Source of the DNA: Taenia hydatigena
Lineage: Eukaryota > Platyhelminthes > Cestoda > Cyclophyllidea > Taeniidae
Length of the DNA stretch: 64,000 bases
Assembly: GCA_036345935.2 (NCBI GenBank)
Contig: JADWOT020000003.1
Span: 16,076,509 to 16,140,508 of the forward strand
Direction: 5' to 3'
In this document: one piece after another, positions 1 to 10,900 of the stretch
Layout of the letters: each line of letters starts with the position of its first letter
Position numbering within the stretch: position 1 is the stretch's first letter
Position numbers and translations under genes: made by a program
The notes under the pieces: model-generated
Told to the model about the DNA's origin: nothing
Seen by the model: the letters and a program-made list of their open reading frames with translations, nothing else
Databases searched by the model: none

Positions 1-432
1 TAGAGTAACGTTAGATGGAAACGCTATTTCATAGAACCAGGTATTTTTGTGTATTTTAGTCAAACTTTTACCTATGATCTCAAACACTTAGTCACAACAG
101 ACTACCAATCATTTGATCTTTGAATAGAATGGGATATCAAAGCACATTTGCACGCAAATTACAGATGGCATCTGCACAACAGCACTGTTTACAATAGTGA
201 CTTAATGCTCTTTAGAAATTTACTTAGCTAATTTGTTTTGACGTCATTGTATTAAGAACCGCTAAAATATTCTGTTTGTTTGCTAACCATGATCTTGTTT
301 GAACTTTAAAATGCCTCTTTTTTACAGTTTAGAACTTTTGATAGCATCCTGTCGTTCATTGAGCTACCACATCCATATGCACGCGGATACGTACATATTT
401 CAATTTTTTTATTGCATAATGAGTGACCCCCA
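1..432. other. Left-edge non-coding DNA
   Basis: AT-rich sequence with no exon, RNA gene or repeat boundary that I can support. The right end, 428-432 (CCCCA), is the left target-site copy of the neighbouring solo LTR. The sequence GATCTCAAACACT near 77-89 resembles a short motif that recurs elsewhere in the window. Confidence 0.5.
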
Positions 433-618
433 TGTAGCGTCCCGAGGCTTCCTCGAAAGCAAAAGAAGGCAGAATGCTAAAGTAGAATATATATATTCAC
501 CGGACAGAGGGAAAAAGGCTGCTGGCATGGCCCGGAGGCCAGCCCACGCAGCTAGGGCAGTACGGCCACCTCTGTGACCTTGACAGAAACCGGCAGTTCT
601 AACAAACAAATTACTACA
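433..618 (-). mobile_element. Solo LTR with 5-bp target-site duplication
   Basis: A 186-base LTR begins TGTAG and ends CTACA, the usual TG...CA termini extended to a 5-base inverted repeat. It is flanked by an identical CCCCA at 428-432 and 619-623, which is a clean 5-bp target-site duplication. The minus strand matches the complete 3' LTR of the miniature element at 7738-7923, including the TATATATAT stretch. There is no internal region, so it most likely arose by recombination between two LTRs of a once-longer element. Confidence 0.88.
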
Positions 619-2397
619 CCCCATTTCTAAAACATCTAAATTATTTTTGCTTTGGGTGTTTGAATTTGCACAAAAATCAAATTCAATGCCTAATGCCAGA
701 GATCAGTGGATGACAGTGGGTGTGCAAGCGACTGCTACTAACGTAGGCGGCTAAAATCACGACTGCTAGTCGCTAACTTTGTTTAAACCACCTCTGTCAA
801 ACCATGAGAAATAAATAAATCTAGCAAATATGGTGGATGTGAACCATCCTTGAAGCACTATTAACCATTTTGTGCCAGAGTAAACCTTCAAGTTAATACA
901 CTCTACATGGTTCATTAAATTGTGCGCTCTTGGAGCCTTTTTTACACAATGTTATGTGTCTGTTTACAGCTTGCACTGCGTTACAAGATATGTAGTTTCT
1001 ATTTTTAGTGGTTTTACATTTCTAACTTGCAGCGGTCTTATAAAGGACCAAGTGGGCTCTGTGCCTACCTACATTAAAAATTGGTGTTCATTAAAGCTTT
1101 GATTCATCCAATTAGCCTAGACTTATTAACTCAATAAGAAAACTAATGAAAAGAATTTTGCATACTATAGAATTTTGTGATATAAGTAAAGGACCAGCAA
1201 AAGATGCTTCAAATAACTGTATAAAGAAACGATTGGCTCTGCACCATATCGTTCTTTTCCAGAGGCTAAAACCTTGCAGTAAAATTAACTTCTATGCACT
1301 ACATTGTCTACAGAATACAAGGCATATTCTCTCTCTGGCCGTCTTTATTTCCAGCTAACATATGATAGCGTACTTTTTCCCCACCTACCTTCCTTTTTTA
1401 CAGTGCGGAATATTCTTATGAGTCAGAAAACCTTACAACATCCTGTAGAAGTGTGGGTGAAATCCTCCTCTTACTGACCTGCCAGTACTAAATATTACTA
1501 GTGAGACTTCTTTTTGCACATCTATCTACTGAGCAAATGCCAAACAGACACCGAATAAACACCACATCCGTGGTCGTAGGCTGGCGTGCACGAAGTAAAC
1601 ATATACCTCCGAACTCTAAAGCTATACAATCACAAAGCATGCGTGGTCTCCTAGTGTAAAAAACGTTATGAAAGGGTGCATGATGGGTCGCAAGTAAATC
1701 ATGTAGAGAAAGTGGACAATATGTTTGTTTGAGTGTAATGCTTACAATGTGTTCATTTTAGTTGACAAGGCAGTTAGTGGTTTTACCATTGATTCGGCCA
1801 GTCCATTAAAAAGTAATCTAACAACATTTAAAAATAAAAAAATTTGGTGCCCTAGCAATTATAAATCATGAAATAAATCAGTCGCAAGAAAAGTATTGTA
1901 TACTTAAAGAGTAAGTGGTGCAGCCATACTTTCAAACGGTGATATTAACTGTTTGCTGTTCTCCTCTCACCGTCCACTCGGATAACAGCAACCTTTTGTA
2001 AAGAAAGTTCATCTTATGGGTGAATAATTCACCTATTAAACAAGGTTGTGGCAAGCCTAAATTGACCCACTTAATGCAAACATTTGTTTTATGAAACTCG
2101 GCTTTGGTTTTTTTTTTTATCATGAGCATAGCCTGGTTAAAACTCGCACTTTCTGAGCGCGTCCATATGTCTGGCGATGCGACCGCAATCTGGCTTTAAA
2201 TTTTACAGATTTGAAGGTACAGAGGACGTGCCTCCACTCGTATCCACCCGACTTTGCTCCTATAGCTCTCCATTTGTGGAAAAACTAAAGGTAGACAAAT
2301 TGCCTTTGTGCCTGCTCTGCTCTAACTGTACTCTACTGACCTAAAAGCACATCTACTAATAAGGCATAAGTAGCAACCTTTCTATGCAATATTGTAG
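619..2397. other. Intergenic or intronic DNA, no gene seen
   Basis: No open frame here has splice borders or recognisable protein content. It may include introns of the gene whose last exons lie at 2398-2828. A poly-T tract lies near 2108-2119. Confidence 0.4.
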
Positions 2398-2828
2398 TAT
2401 AAGAGACCAGTGCTGGAAAATAGTCGGTACGTGTACAAACAACGAAGCCCAATGTGCGCATGTATGAAGAAGTTCATTGCCAAGTTGCTCAAGTTATCAT
2501 CTCTTGCTGAACTGAATCAAGTACTTGAGAATTTCACCATTCTCCAAGTAAGTCGCTGAAAGTTTTCCTTGTTTAGTAGCTACTTACTGCTTTGAGGAGA
2601 CATATCACTCCTCAAGGTATAAATATCCTACCTCAGATCGTGGCGAACAAGAATACAGATGAAGTGATGCTGGGCATCGCCTACGTTCTCGAGGTATCAA
2701 AGTCCTTGCGAGGAGCGCAGCACAATATCTATCGCCTTGCCAAACCTGACGTGACCTCTAGCAACCAGCGACCGCCTTCGGTGAACCTCAACGGCCAGCC
2801 ACCTCCAGCCACATCATCGGTGGATTGA
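2398..2828 (+). CDS. Unrecognised gene, last two exons
   Basis: Two exons join in frame across a 32-base intron. Exon 2398-2547 follows a TTGTAG acceptor and ends at a perfect GTAAGT donor. It could instead begin at an ATG at 2452 or 2464. Exon 2580-2828 follows a TAGTAG acceptor and ends with TGA at 2826-2828. The joined product, about 133 residues visible, is rich in leucine-spaced helices (KLLKLSSLAELNQVLENF, then LLTALRRHITPQGINILPQ) and ends in a Pro/Ser/Asn-rich tail. The helical part loosely recalls TFIIS-N or integrase-binding-type helical bundles, but I do not recognise the family. Upstream exons are probably to the left. The phase match across such a small intron, and the sharp drop to low-complexity DNA on either side, are the reasons for calling it real. 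Confidence 0.55.
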
Positions 2829-5800
2829 TTGTGCGGCCTTCTAGGTTTCATAAGCGCCATCTAAGAGTGCGCCCACACCCGTAACAGCGCCGCCACCCAC
2901 CAAACCTTTCCTCCACCTTATGTAATTATATCTCTTCGAATCCTTCCTTTAACTGCACTGGATATTTTCTTGACTTGACTGTAAAAAGAGGTGTAAATTA
3001 ATCAACCCTCATTTCCTTTGCGCCATCTTCAAGTGCCTTTACTTCTTATCTCTTTTCTCTATTTCAATGCCAGCGACAAAAGGACCTAATTATACATCGT
3101 AAGCATGTATAAAGCAAACCATATTTCCTTCTAACAAATCGTATTTCTGACTGAGAAACGCTTAAGTGGTGGAAAAGAGCGGTTATTGAAGAGCTCTCCC
3201 TGAAAGATAAGGTCCCTTTTAATGTACAAATATTTTCGCTGCAGTGCCCTGAGCATTATGTGATGCCATAATAAACAATGCTTCCATGAGCACTGCGACA
3301 GCTCAACACGACAGGATTCCCAGTTGCAGCTCTTGCACAACTTATGACAACTCAAGGTGGGGTCCTGTGAATGAGTCGAATTTTGTTTGGCTTACATAAA
3401 AATTCAATGCTCTGGGAGTCCGGTTTATATTGCGGGGTTGGGCAGTGATCCGTTTGATGGCTTGATATCATAAATGTTGCCATTGTCCAAGATATTCATT
3501 TGAAATATCTTTACTCGTGCTTCTGCTGTAAGCTTAGAATTACCTCGTCTACAGTAGCGGGGAGTGTGTGCCTCATCGCCCGTAGCCTTGCGGAGAGGAC
3601 ACACAACCCGCTGCAGAGCTGGGCATGTCACTCTTCCCAATTCATCTTTCATCTCGAACAAAAAATGACAGTTTTATAATAAAGAGACAAAAAAACCAAA
3701 ATCCCAAGAAGTGGACTCTGAATTTAAGGAGAAACGGTGATTACCTTGTGGATGGAGTAAACCTCATAGGTTTCGTTGTTGTTACAACAGAAGACGCACA
3801 ACTGCCGGCTAGCAGCACCTATGTAACGAAGCATACTCCCTAAGTGCTTGAAGAAGTCGGCCAGCAGAGCTGATTGTCCATTAATCTAGAATGTTGTTAG
3901 GGAAAGTCTTAGTTCTTGACTGTCAATTCCGGTTTCATCCTACAAGAACAAAGTGTAGGGACTTAATATAATAGACTGGTCTTGAAGAGCCTCCACTTTT
4001 TCCGACTCTCAACAAACATTCTAGTCGCCTACTCGAAGCACAATTTTTTTCTTTTCATACGAATTATAAAATATTACGTCTAAAATAAGTGAAGCTCAAA
4101 ATCCTATTCAACATCTCCAAATCTCCAACATCAGCATTTACCTCCACACCATCTGTGAACGTTACTACTGTACTGCCACCGTGATTGAATATCGTAGGAA
4201 GGGTAGTGCTAGAGCATGAAGGTATTACCACCCTCCTTACTCTGGATGTGACCGCGAAGGCTGTTGACAACTTGCTTTTCATTCTAATAGATGATTGTGA
4301 CAAGTCTGTCAAAGCTTGTTAGAAGGACCATCTTTGTTGACTCCTTGTATTGCGAATCTTGATGCTCTTACGACTGGTAAAATGGGCCATTGTTAAAACA
4401 TCCTCGACGCACATCTAATCCTTAGTTTCTCGAGTCTCCTCTGAAGTCATGAAATATTCATTTACTGTCTTACAGAAAGGCTGTGTGGTCATAGTGATGG
4501 TTAGAGAGTCATGTTGCCAAGACGAAAGTCTAGCAATTAAAGGCTAAAGACTGCGTGGTTTAATACAGAGTCAAATTAGTAAGGGCTTGCTATGATACAC
4601 CTCTGCAAAATAATATAACACCTTTAAGAGTGGCGAGTTCCCAGGATTATCTAGCATGTGACACGTTTGGGGGAAAATTGGTCCACACTTCGGCCTACTC
4701 CTACCACACTGTGAAAGTTAGTGTTCAAAATTAGCAATTTACAATGCAGAAGTCCAGCACCTGTTTAATGGAAGAACTTAAATGCTGCGTTCAAAAGCTC
4801 AGAACGCGTCGGATAAGGCGGTGGATAAGCGAAAAGAACTTGAAACTAATTGCCAAAAGAAAGTAGACAATTCCTTTTGTTTCACAGCAAACACCTATTT
4901 AGAGATTCACCTTAAACGGAACTGCCAGCAGGCCTAGATTTTAATCTGTTAGTTAGATGCATTTTTCTCAGAAAGGTGTGGCTCTAGCCAGTAAGGTATA
5001 GAATTCGTGCATTTGCGGTTATGCAGATAGGAAGTAAACAAAGAAGAAACTTACAGATTTTGCCAGAAAAGTAGTCCTTGTAGCATCATGATAGTCAAAG
5101 TCTTTGTGGAAGTAGGATGTCTCACTGCTCCTAAAAAAATTTTTTTCTTGACAATAAAGTAAGTCTTAATGCCACAAATACTTATCATTTAGCGGAATGC
5201 CAAGGAGCGCTTTGTGTAGCAGGAAACAAATATGTAGATTTGGGACATTAACCATCAATTCAGGAGCAACAATGCTGTTAAATGTTTAGCAGTGGCATGG
5301 ATTGGGATTATGCGAACAGCGTTTTGCATTTGCATCGAAAAACATCTTCTTAGGCTTCTTTACTAAAGATGGTAATGAAATGACGGTCCGTCTAAACGGG
5401 CGTGTCTGCGCATTCAGCTACAGTCGATGTTCATGCCAACAATTCTCGAAGGAACTAAATTGTCAAATGCATGGCTTTGTTTGCCTCAGACAGTAACGAA
5501 TGATGTCACGCCCCACCGTAGTGTACTTTATGCGTAAACCAAAGGATAGCTACTTCCTACTTCGAGAATTTAAGCCTAAGTCGAGATTTATGGATGTTTG
5601 AGGCTGCGCAAAGCAAAAAGGAGTCTTCTGTGGACAGTTAATATAAGTACGTGAAAAGGCTGGAAAAAGAACTAACTAATGTCAACTGGTCTACAAAGTA
5701 GACTTAATGAATCTCGCGTCTGAGAGGTGAACCCACCTACAAGATCTTAATTCATTTTCTTGCTATGAATTTCAAATTGTAGTGCCGACTCTGGCCTTGC

Positions 5801-6062
5801 TTTTGTGGTAATGATAAAGAAGCTGCCTGTCAGCCTTTTTAACAGGCTATCACCGAAAGGCTTAAAGGAGAAGTCACCAAGGGAGTTGTTACCAGTGGTT
5901 AAAAATTATCATATCAAAGTAAGTCAAGCTAAAGTGAAGCACTTATTCAGTACACGAACGTGCAAATTTTGTGGCATAATTCGCTTGCAAAGAAAGTCGT
6001 GGGTAACCACAATTAGCCTTGTCAACAGTGTTAAAGTAGCATTGAAGGCACGACTAAGGCAG
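2829..6062. other. Intergenic DNA left of the inverted repeat
   Basis: No exon with credible splice borders is visible. The 3' UTR of the 2398-2828 gene probably occupies the first few hundred bases. The sequence stops matching the right side of the window at 6063, which is the outer edge of the left arm. Confidence 0.45.
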
Positions 6063-6577
6063 TAGTCTTTCAATGGATGGCTGAATTGCTTTGCAATGCT
6101 TCATTTCGGAAGATGGCTCCCTTCCATGCGGGTGGAAGTGTGCCTGAGATCTATTACCTCGATCCGACTCGAGAGTGTCTAAGGAAAACTTCCCTTCAGA
6201 AACACTCCGTACTAGTAAATTCAGGAAGAGGAGCGCTTTGTACTTACGCGGAGGCTCAACACCTCATGCTTCACATTGTGCAAAACTGATCCTCGGCAAA
6301 ATTGCCACGGGACGATACGGGGAAGGGAAAGGAAAGTGTTTAGAGAGGTAATGTCTTGAGTTCATATCACTCCCTACTCACGTTCTGTGATTATATTTTG
6401 CGGGTGATTGTTATCGCACCTTTGTGTTAGTAACATGCGAAGCGGAATGGGCAGTTCCCTCACCTTTCGCAAACAATTTTTTGGTTGATAAGGCATTAAG
6501 GCATATTGCAGAAAGGATTCAAACTTCTGTAGCAACGGCAACTCTGTTTACTGTGGTCGATTTTCAATTCATTTCAG

Positions 6578-6821
6578 TGCCAAGATTCTCGAGCCGGTAG
6601 AGGTTCTGAGTAAATTCACCCACCGGAGTATTGAAGATATCCTCTCCCTCCCTCCCAATCGTCGACGTCGGCTATTAGCTAGCTTGGTCCGCGCGGCAAA
6701 GTCGACCAACTACACCCTACTACGACTGAACAACGAATTGGCGGGCGAGTTGCAGGAGCTCTGCGACCAGCACATCAGTTTGAATGCCCAAGTTCGGCAT
6801 CTCTCGGAACTGAGAACGTGA
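6578..6821 (+). pseudogene. Orphan duplicate of the REPS-like terminal exon
   Basis: After an ATTTCAG acceptor this exon reads 80 codons to TGA at 6819-6821. Its product is a basic helical segment (RRRRLLASLVRAAKSTN) followed by a coiled coil (LLRLNNELAGELQELC...HISLNAQVRHLSEL). This matches the C-terminal coiled coil of REPS1/2 proteins, the RalBP1-binding end, in register and in its terminal position. The intact gene uses the mirror copy at 33895-34138. None of the other REPS exons precedes this copy, because the left arm begins at 6063, inside what was the last intron. It should be non-functional unless an upstream gene splices into it. The reading frame is undamaged, so the duplication is recent. 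Confidence 0.8.
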
Positions 6822-7135
6822 AAACCAGAAGACGAATTTTCTCGTTTATTTTCGGCATCTGTACTCAGCTTTATACCGCACATGGGATTGAGTGAATTCC
6901 AGTTTGGTCCTATTTTTTTTGCTTGCATCGATGGCTTGTGTCTGTCGTTCCGCGTGATGCCCTTTGATTTATCCGATAAAGTGATTCTGCTGGGTGAGGG
7001 TCTGAGTTGAGAAGTTAGTTCGGGTGGGGGCTCGTGGCCGTCTCAGTGGGATAGCAGGATTTGCGCAATGAACGTCGTCCGGAGGCTGGAGGTCGGTGGT
7101 GCCGACCCAATTAAAAATGCATTTGTGAAGGACGA

Positions 7136-7923
7136 TGTAGTACTCTGTTTGTTGGAACTACCGGTTTTGGTCAAGGTCACAGTGGTGGCCGAGGGAGCTT
7201 CACGACGCTACATTGGTGGCAGCGGAAAGTGGACCCGACTCTGTAGGGTTACTATCCCGATCTCTACCGCCTGCGGTATGTTGCAGCGGTGCGAAAGAAG
7301 TGCATGTGCTACGGGTGGGCCACGAACAACGTCCACCTCCAGCATCTACCCCTTCTCCGTGTTCTACAAGAAAGCTATCAACAACTGAACCGACACTAGC
7401 CATGGACCACTTGGATAGTTTCGTTTCGAACATTACCCCTAATGTACTTGCTTAAGGAGATCGGCGTGCTAACGCCCCCCTATAGATATACTGATGGTCG
7501 ACAGAACCACTCATTCTGAAGTTTGTTCCCAAGCCAAACGAAACTCGAAGTGCAATGCACTGTGAAGAGGGATCAGTGACGTTGGTGTCAAGCATCGCCT
7601 CAATCGCGTGGAATGTCGGCGACTGGCCTGGTTAGCTGGTGGGTGCTTGTTGCAGCACTGAGTATGTTGTGGTAGCTGACGCGGGGGGTGTACCAAGGTT
7701 CGTGTCGGGGACGACGCTCGAAAGAGGAGAGGGGCAATGTATTACGTTGTTTGTTGCAACTACCGGACGGGGTCAAGGTCACAGAGGTGACCGTACTGCC
7801 CTAACTGCGTGGGCTGGCCTCCGGGCCATGCCAGCAGCCTATTTCCCTTTGTCCGGTGAGTATATATATTCTGCCCTAGCATTCTGCCTTCTTTTGCCTT
7901 CGATGGAACCCTAAAACGCTACA
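7136..7923 (+). mobile_element. Miniature LTR retrotransposon (TRIM-like), left copy
   Basis: A 788-base element is flanked by GACGA at 7131-7135 and 7924-7928. The 5' LTR is 7136-7212 (TGTAG...GCTACA, only 77 bases); the 3' LTR is 7738-7923 (TGTAT...GCTACA, 186 bases). One base after the 5' LTR is a primer-binding site candidate TGGTGGCAGCGG (7214-7225). A polypurine tract (7720-7734, GAAAGAGGAGAGGGG) lies three bases before the 3' LTR. The internal region of about 525 bases has no gag or pol domain that I recognise, so it must depend on proteins supplied in trans. The 5' LTR lacks about 109 bases, including the TATATATAT stretch of the 3' LTR. Confidence 0.85.
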
Positions 7924-10900
7924 GACGATGTAACATTTACCGCTAAAGAACAATTTGATCTCAAACAGTTAAAATTAGATTGTATGAGCCATAGTATGAC
8001 AGTGCGACCATGCTCATTGCATGAATCTTTCACCATAAGTCTAGGGTGTTAATTTAACTTAGTATGTAGTTGTTCTAGTTGAACTTATGCCATTTGCGCG
8101 AAATGCGCGTTGCTACTAGCCAAAAAATTTGTTTTTAAAAATGGCAAATTTGGCTACAGTTCAACGCTTTGCAACTAGAATTCTATTTCGAGTATCCTTG
8201 TCAATTTTGTTTTACGCAGCTACTCGGCAGGTTTGCTCAAGGACTCCTCTTATCCAATTGGGCAATGAGTGACCTAACAGTACTACTTCACTTTGAAATA
8301 GAATGAACGGGAAAGACGTGGCACCTGATTATTCCTTTAAGGTAAGCAATGTCCTGACTGCTCCACAACCATTCCTTACTCGATCGCTTGAACCAAATAG
8401 GGCGCCTTCAGTTAGTGTCGTTCACTGACTAGCTTTTGTATTCGGATCATGGTGATTGTTATTGAATGGAGTGCTTTTACCTATTAGAATTATCGTCACA
8501 ATTATTTTGCGATTGGCGTATGGCTTGTTGGTATGCATATTGCTTGTCTGTATGCCCAGTCTATCAGGACTTGGAAATTTAAGAAGAGGTATACGGAACT
8601 ATCTAAATTTTGTTTAAAATTTGTGGAGACGCATCGTCTCACTCTAATAAATTTCAATAATTAGACTTTTTGGTAAATTTATAGGCATTTTGTTTTCTGC
8701 ACATCATTTTTACTTCGTTTCCTATAGGCAGCTCGATGGAAATGAAATATTTTGAATAATGTCATTAATTAGCTATTTGTTTTTTGAACAATCATAAATA
8801 AAGATAGAGTGTACTTTGCACAGGGTGTCTTTTATTTTATTTCTAGGCAATCTAAAATTAGCACATTGCTCATTCTTGAATTGCATGTTTAATTAATATA
8901 CGCTTACCTTTTCTATGGCAATTTACTTTTGTTTTCAAAACTCGGTATAGTAGTTAGCGCAAACACCAAGCAATCTATTTGAAATAGCAGCGTTTTTTAT
9001 TCTATGTAGTAAAGTGTGTGTCAAGACAATTTAATAATTTTTGTTTAAAGTTCTTTCTTAAAGTTGTACTAAGATGCAATTAAAAAGGAAGCAAGGCAAA
9101 ATTTTTCAAGAAAACCCATAATGCTGGTTTGAAATTAGCCAAGGTTTCGAGGTTCCTTTTACATTGATTTTCACTAAAAAGGTGGGACGAATCGTCCTAA
9201 TGTTTATTTGTAATCCTATCAATACTCAACTTGTCTTTTATAATTCAGCGATTTGCATTAAGGTAAGGTAGTTACTCCATGACGGTTGCCAAATCATCAA
9301 TGTTTGTTCAAAAGCATAATAGTGTGCCAGCAAATACACTCTAGCGGTTTGGTATTGTCATATCTATTGGGATTATCAATCTTCGTTTGCAATAATTGAG
9401 TCATTTTGAAACAAAGTAAAGCATGTATAATGAACGAAAAGTTATTATCTCAGAAAATTTCTAATTTGTTTATTTTATCGATTGGATAAATTTTTCTCAC
9501 CATCGCAAAGATTTTCGCGGAATCTCCAATTTCTTTTTCCTTAAGCTGATTTTAGCAAAGTGCGCTTGTGCTTATCTACGGGAAACATGCAAACACTTTT
9601 AAAAGAGATTGGTTTTTATGGTAACTAGATTTTGGATCATCTATAAGCCTTGAGCCACCTCATAGATTTCGAATCCGTGCAGATAACATGCAAGAACACA
9701 GGATGTGAGGATTCATCGGTTTTTGAGGATCTTAAGAGTGCGAGCTTTGCTATCGAAACTGCAGCAATCTAAACGTAATATTGTTGCCTTTTGTTTTTGC
9801 AACGGAGTGTAATTCCAAAGGTAGCTCGAAACTATGCACTGATTTACTTTGAGCTGAGCCAATTATGCATGACTGCAAGTTTTGCATGTTGGTTGCAAAT
9901 CAATCTACCCGACGACAACATTTAATCTTCATTGTTATCAATAACAAAGTCTCTCTAATGCACATCCGGAAGGCAGCTATTTTGGGTAGTTTATGACTAG
10001 AATCAAATTGTTGCTCTACTACATGCTCCATACCGTATCTACTGCACATGAAATTGCACAAGGAAATTGTACAGCTTTCAAGCTAAGCCTAAGCTCAAGT
10101 CTTAGTCATTATCTGACTAAGAAGCTGATTGAGAAGGAGTCTTGATTAACGCAACTTACGTGTTTTGCAATAAATGCAAGGTAACCGCTAGGATTCATAA
10201 CAAACACCGCATGAAATTTATTAAAAATGACGAAAAAGGGATTTTTCTAAAAATACACGAAATAATGAACTTTAAATACTACTGGCTACTAGCGATATAC
10301 TCTTTGCAATGGAAAAGTACAAATGAATAAATTATTCTAGCTATCTTTGCTGATTCTCTTTTTTGTTTTGCGCAGGGGAATTCGGTGCACATTTGCTAGT
10401 AACATTTAATTGCTTTTAAGAATGGCGTTTCATATTCGCTAAAATAACTTGTAAAAGTAGCATGATATGCAAAAAAAAAATTCAATTTTGCTTAGACCTA
10501 GTTTGTTGACTTATTTACGGTAAGTCCTGAAATCAAAATAAAAGTGAAAATAAGTGTTTTCCGTGATTCATCTTTCCGGCAAAACGAAGTCTTGGTTAAT
10601 GCTTAACACAAAGCGGCAGAAATAAATTATTGTAAAGATATTTAACAAATATGCTTTAACTTCCCTGGTAAATGCAGAAATTTTGGCTGCTCCAAAAGCG
10701 TTGAAAACACAGATCCAGTATTTTTTCTAGCAAAATAAAGCACGATCACAGCAGTTTGATCTAAAAGTTTGTGAGGTCAATAAATTGCGGGGTAAGCATC
10801 ATTATTTTTTCGTTACTTTTGCTCATTTTCCACAAAATCGGTGTTGAGCTTTGAACTCTACTGTGTGCCAGCTGTAGGCGTCTAAACTTTATTAAGCAAC

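Noticed and set aside
7213..7737. Internal region of the miniature LTR element as gag or pol
   Set aside because: Several overlapping open stretches exist but none shows a protease, reverse transcriptase, RNase H, integrase or zinc-knuckle motif.
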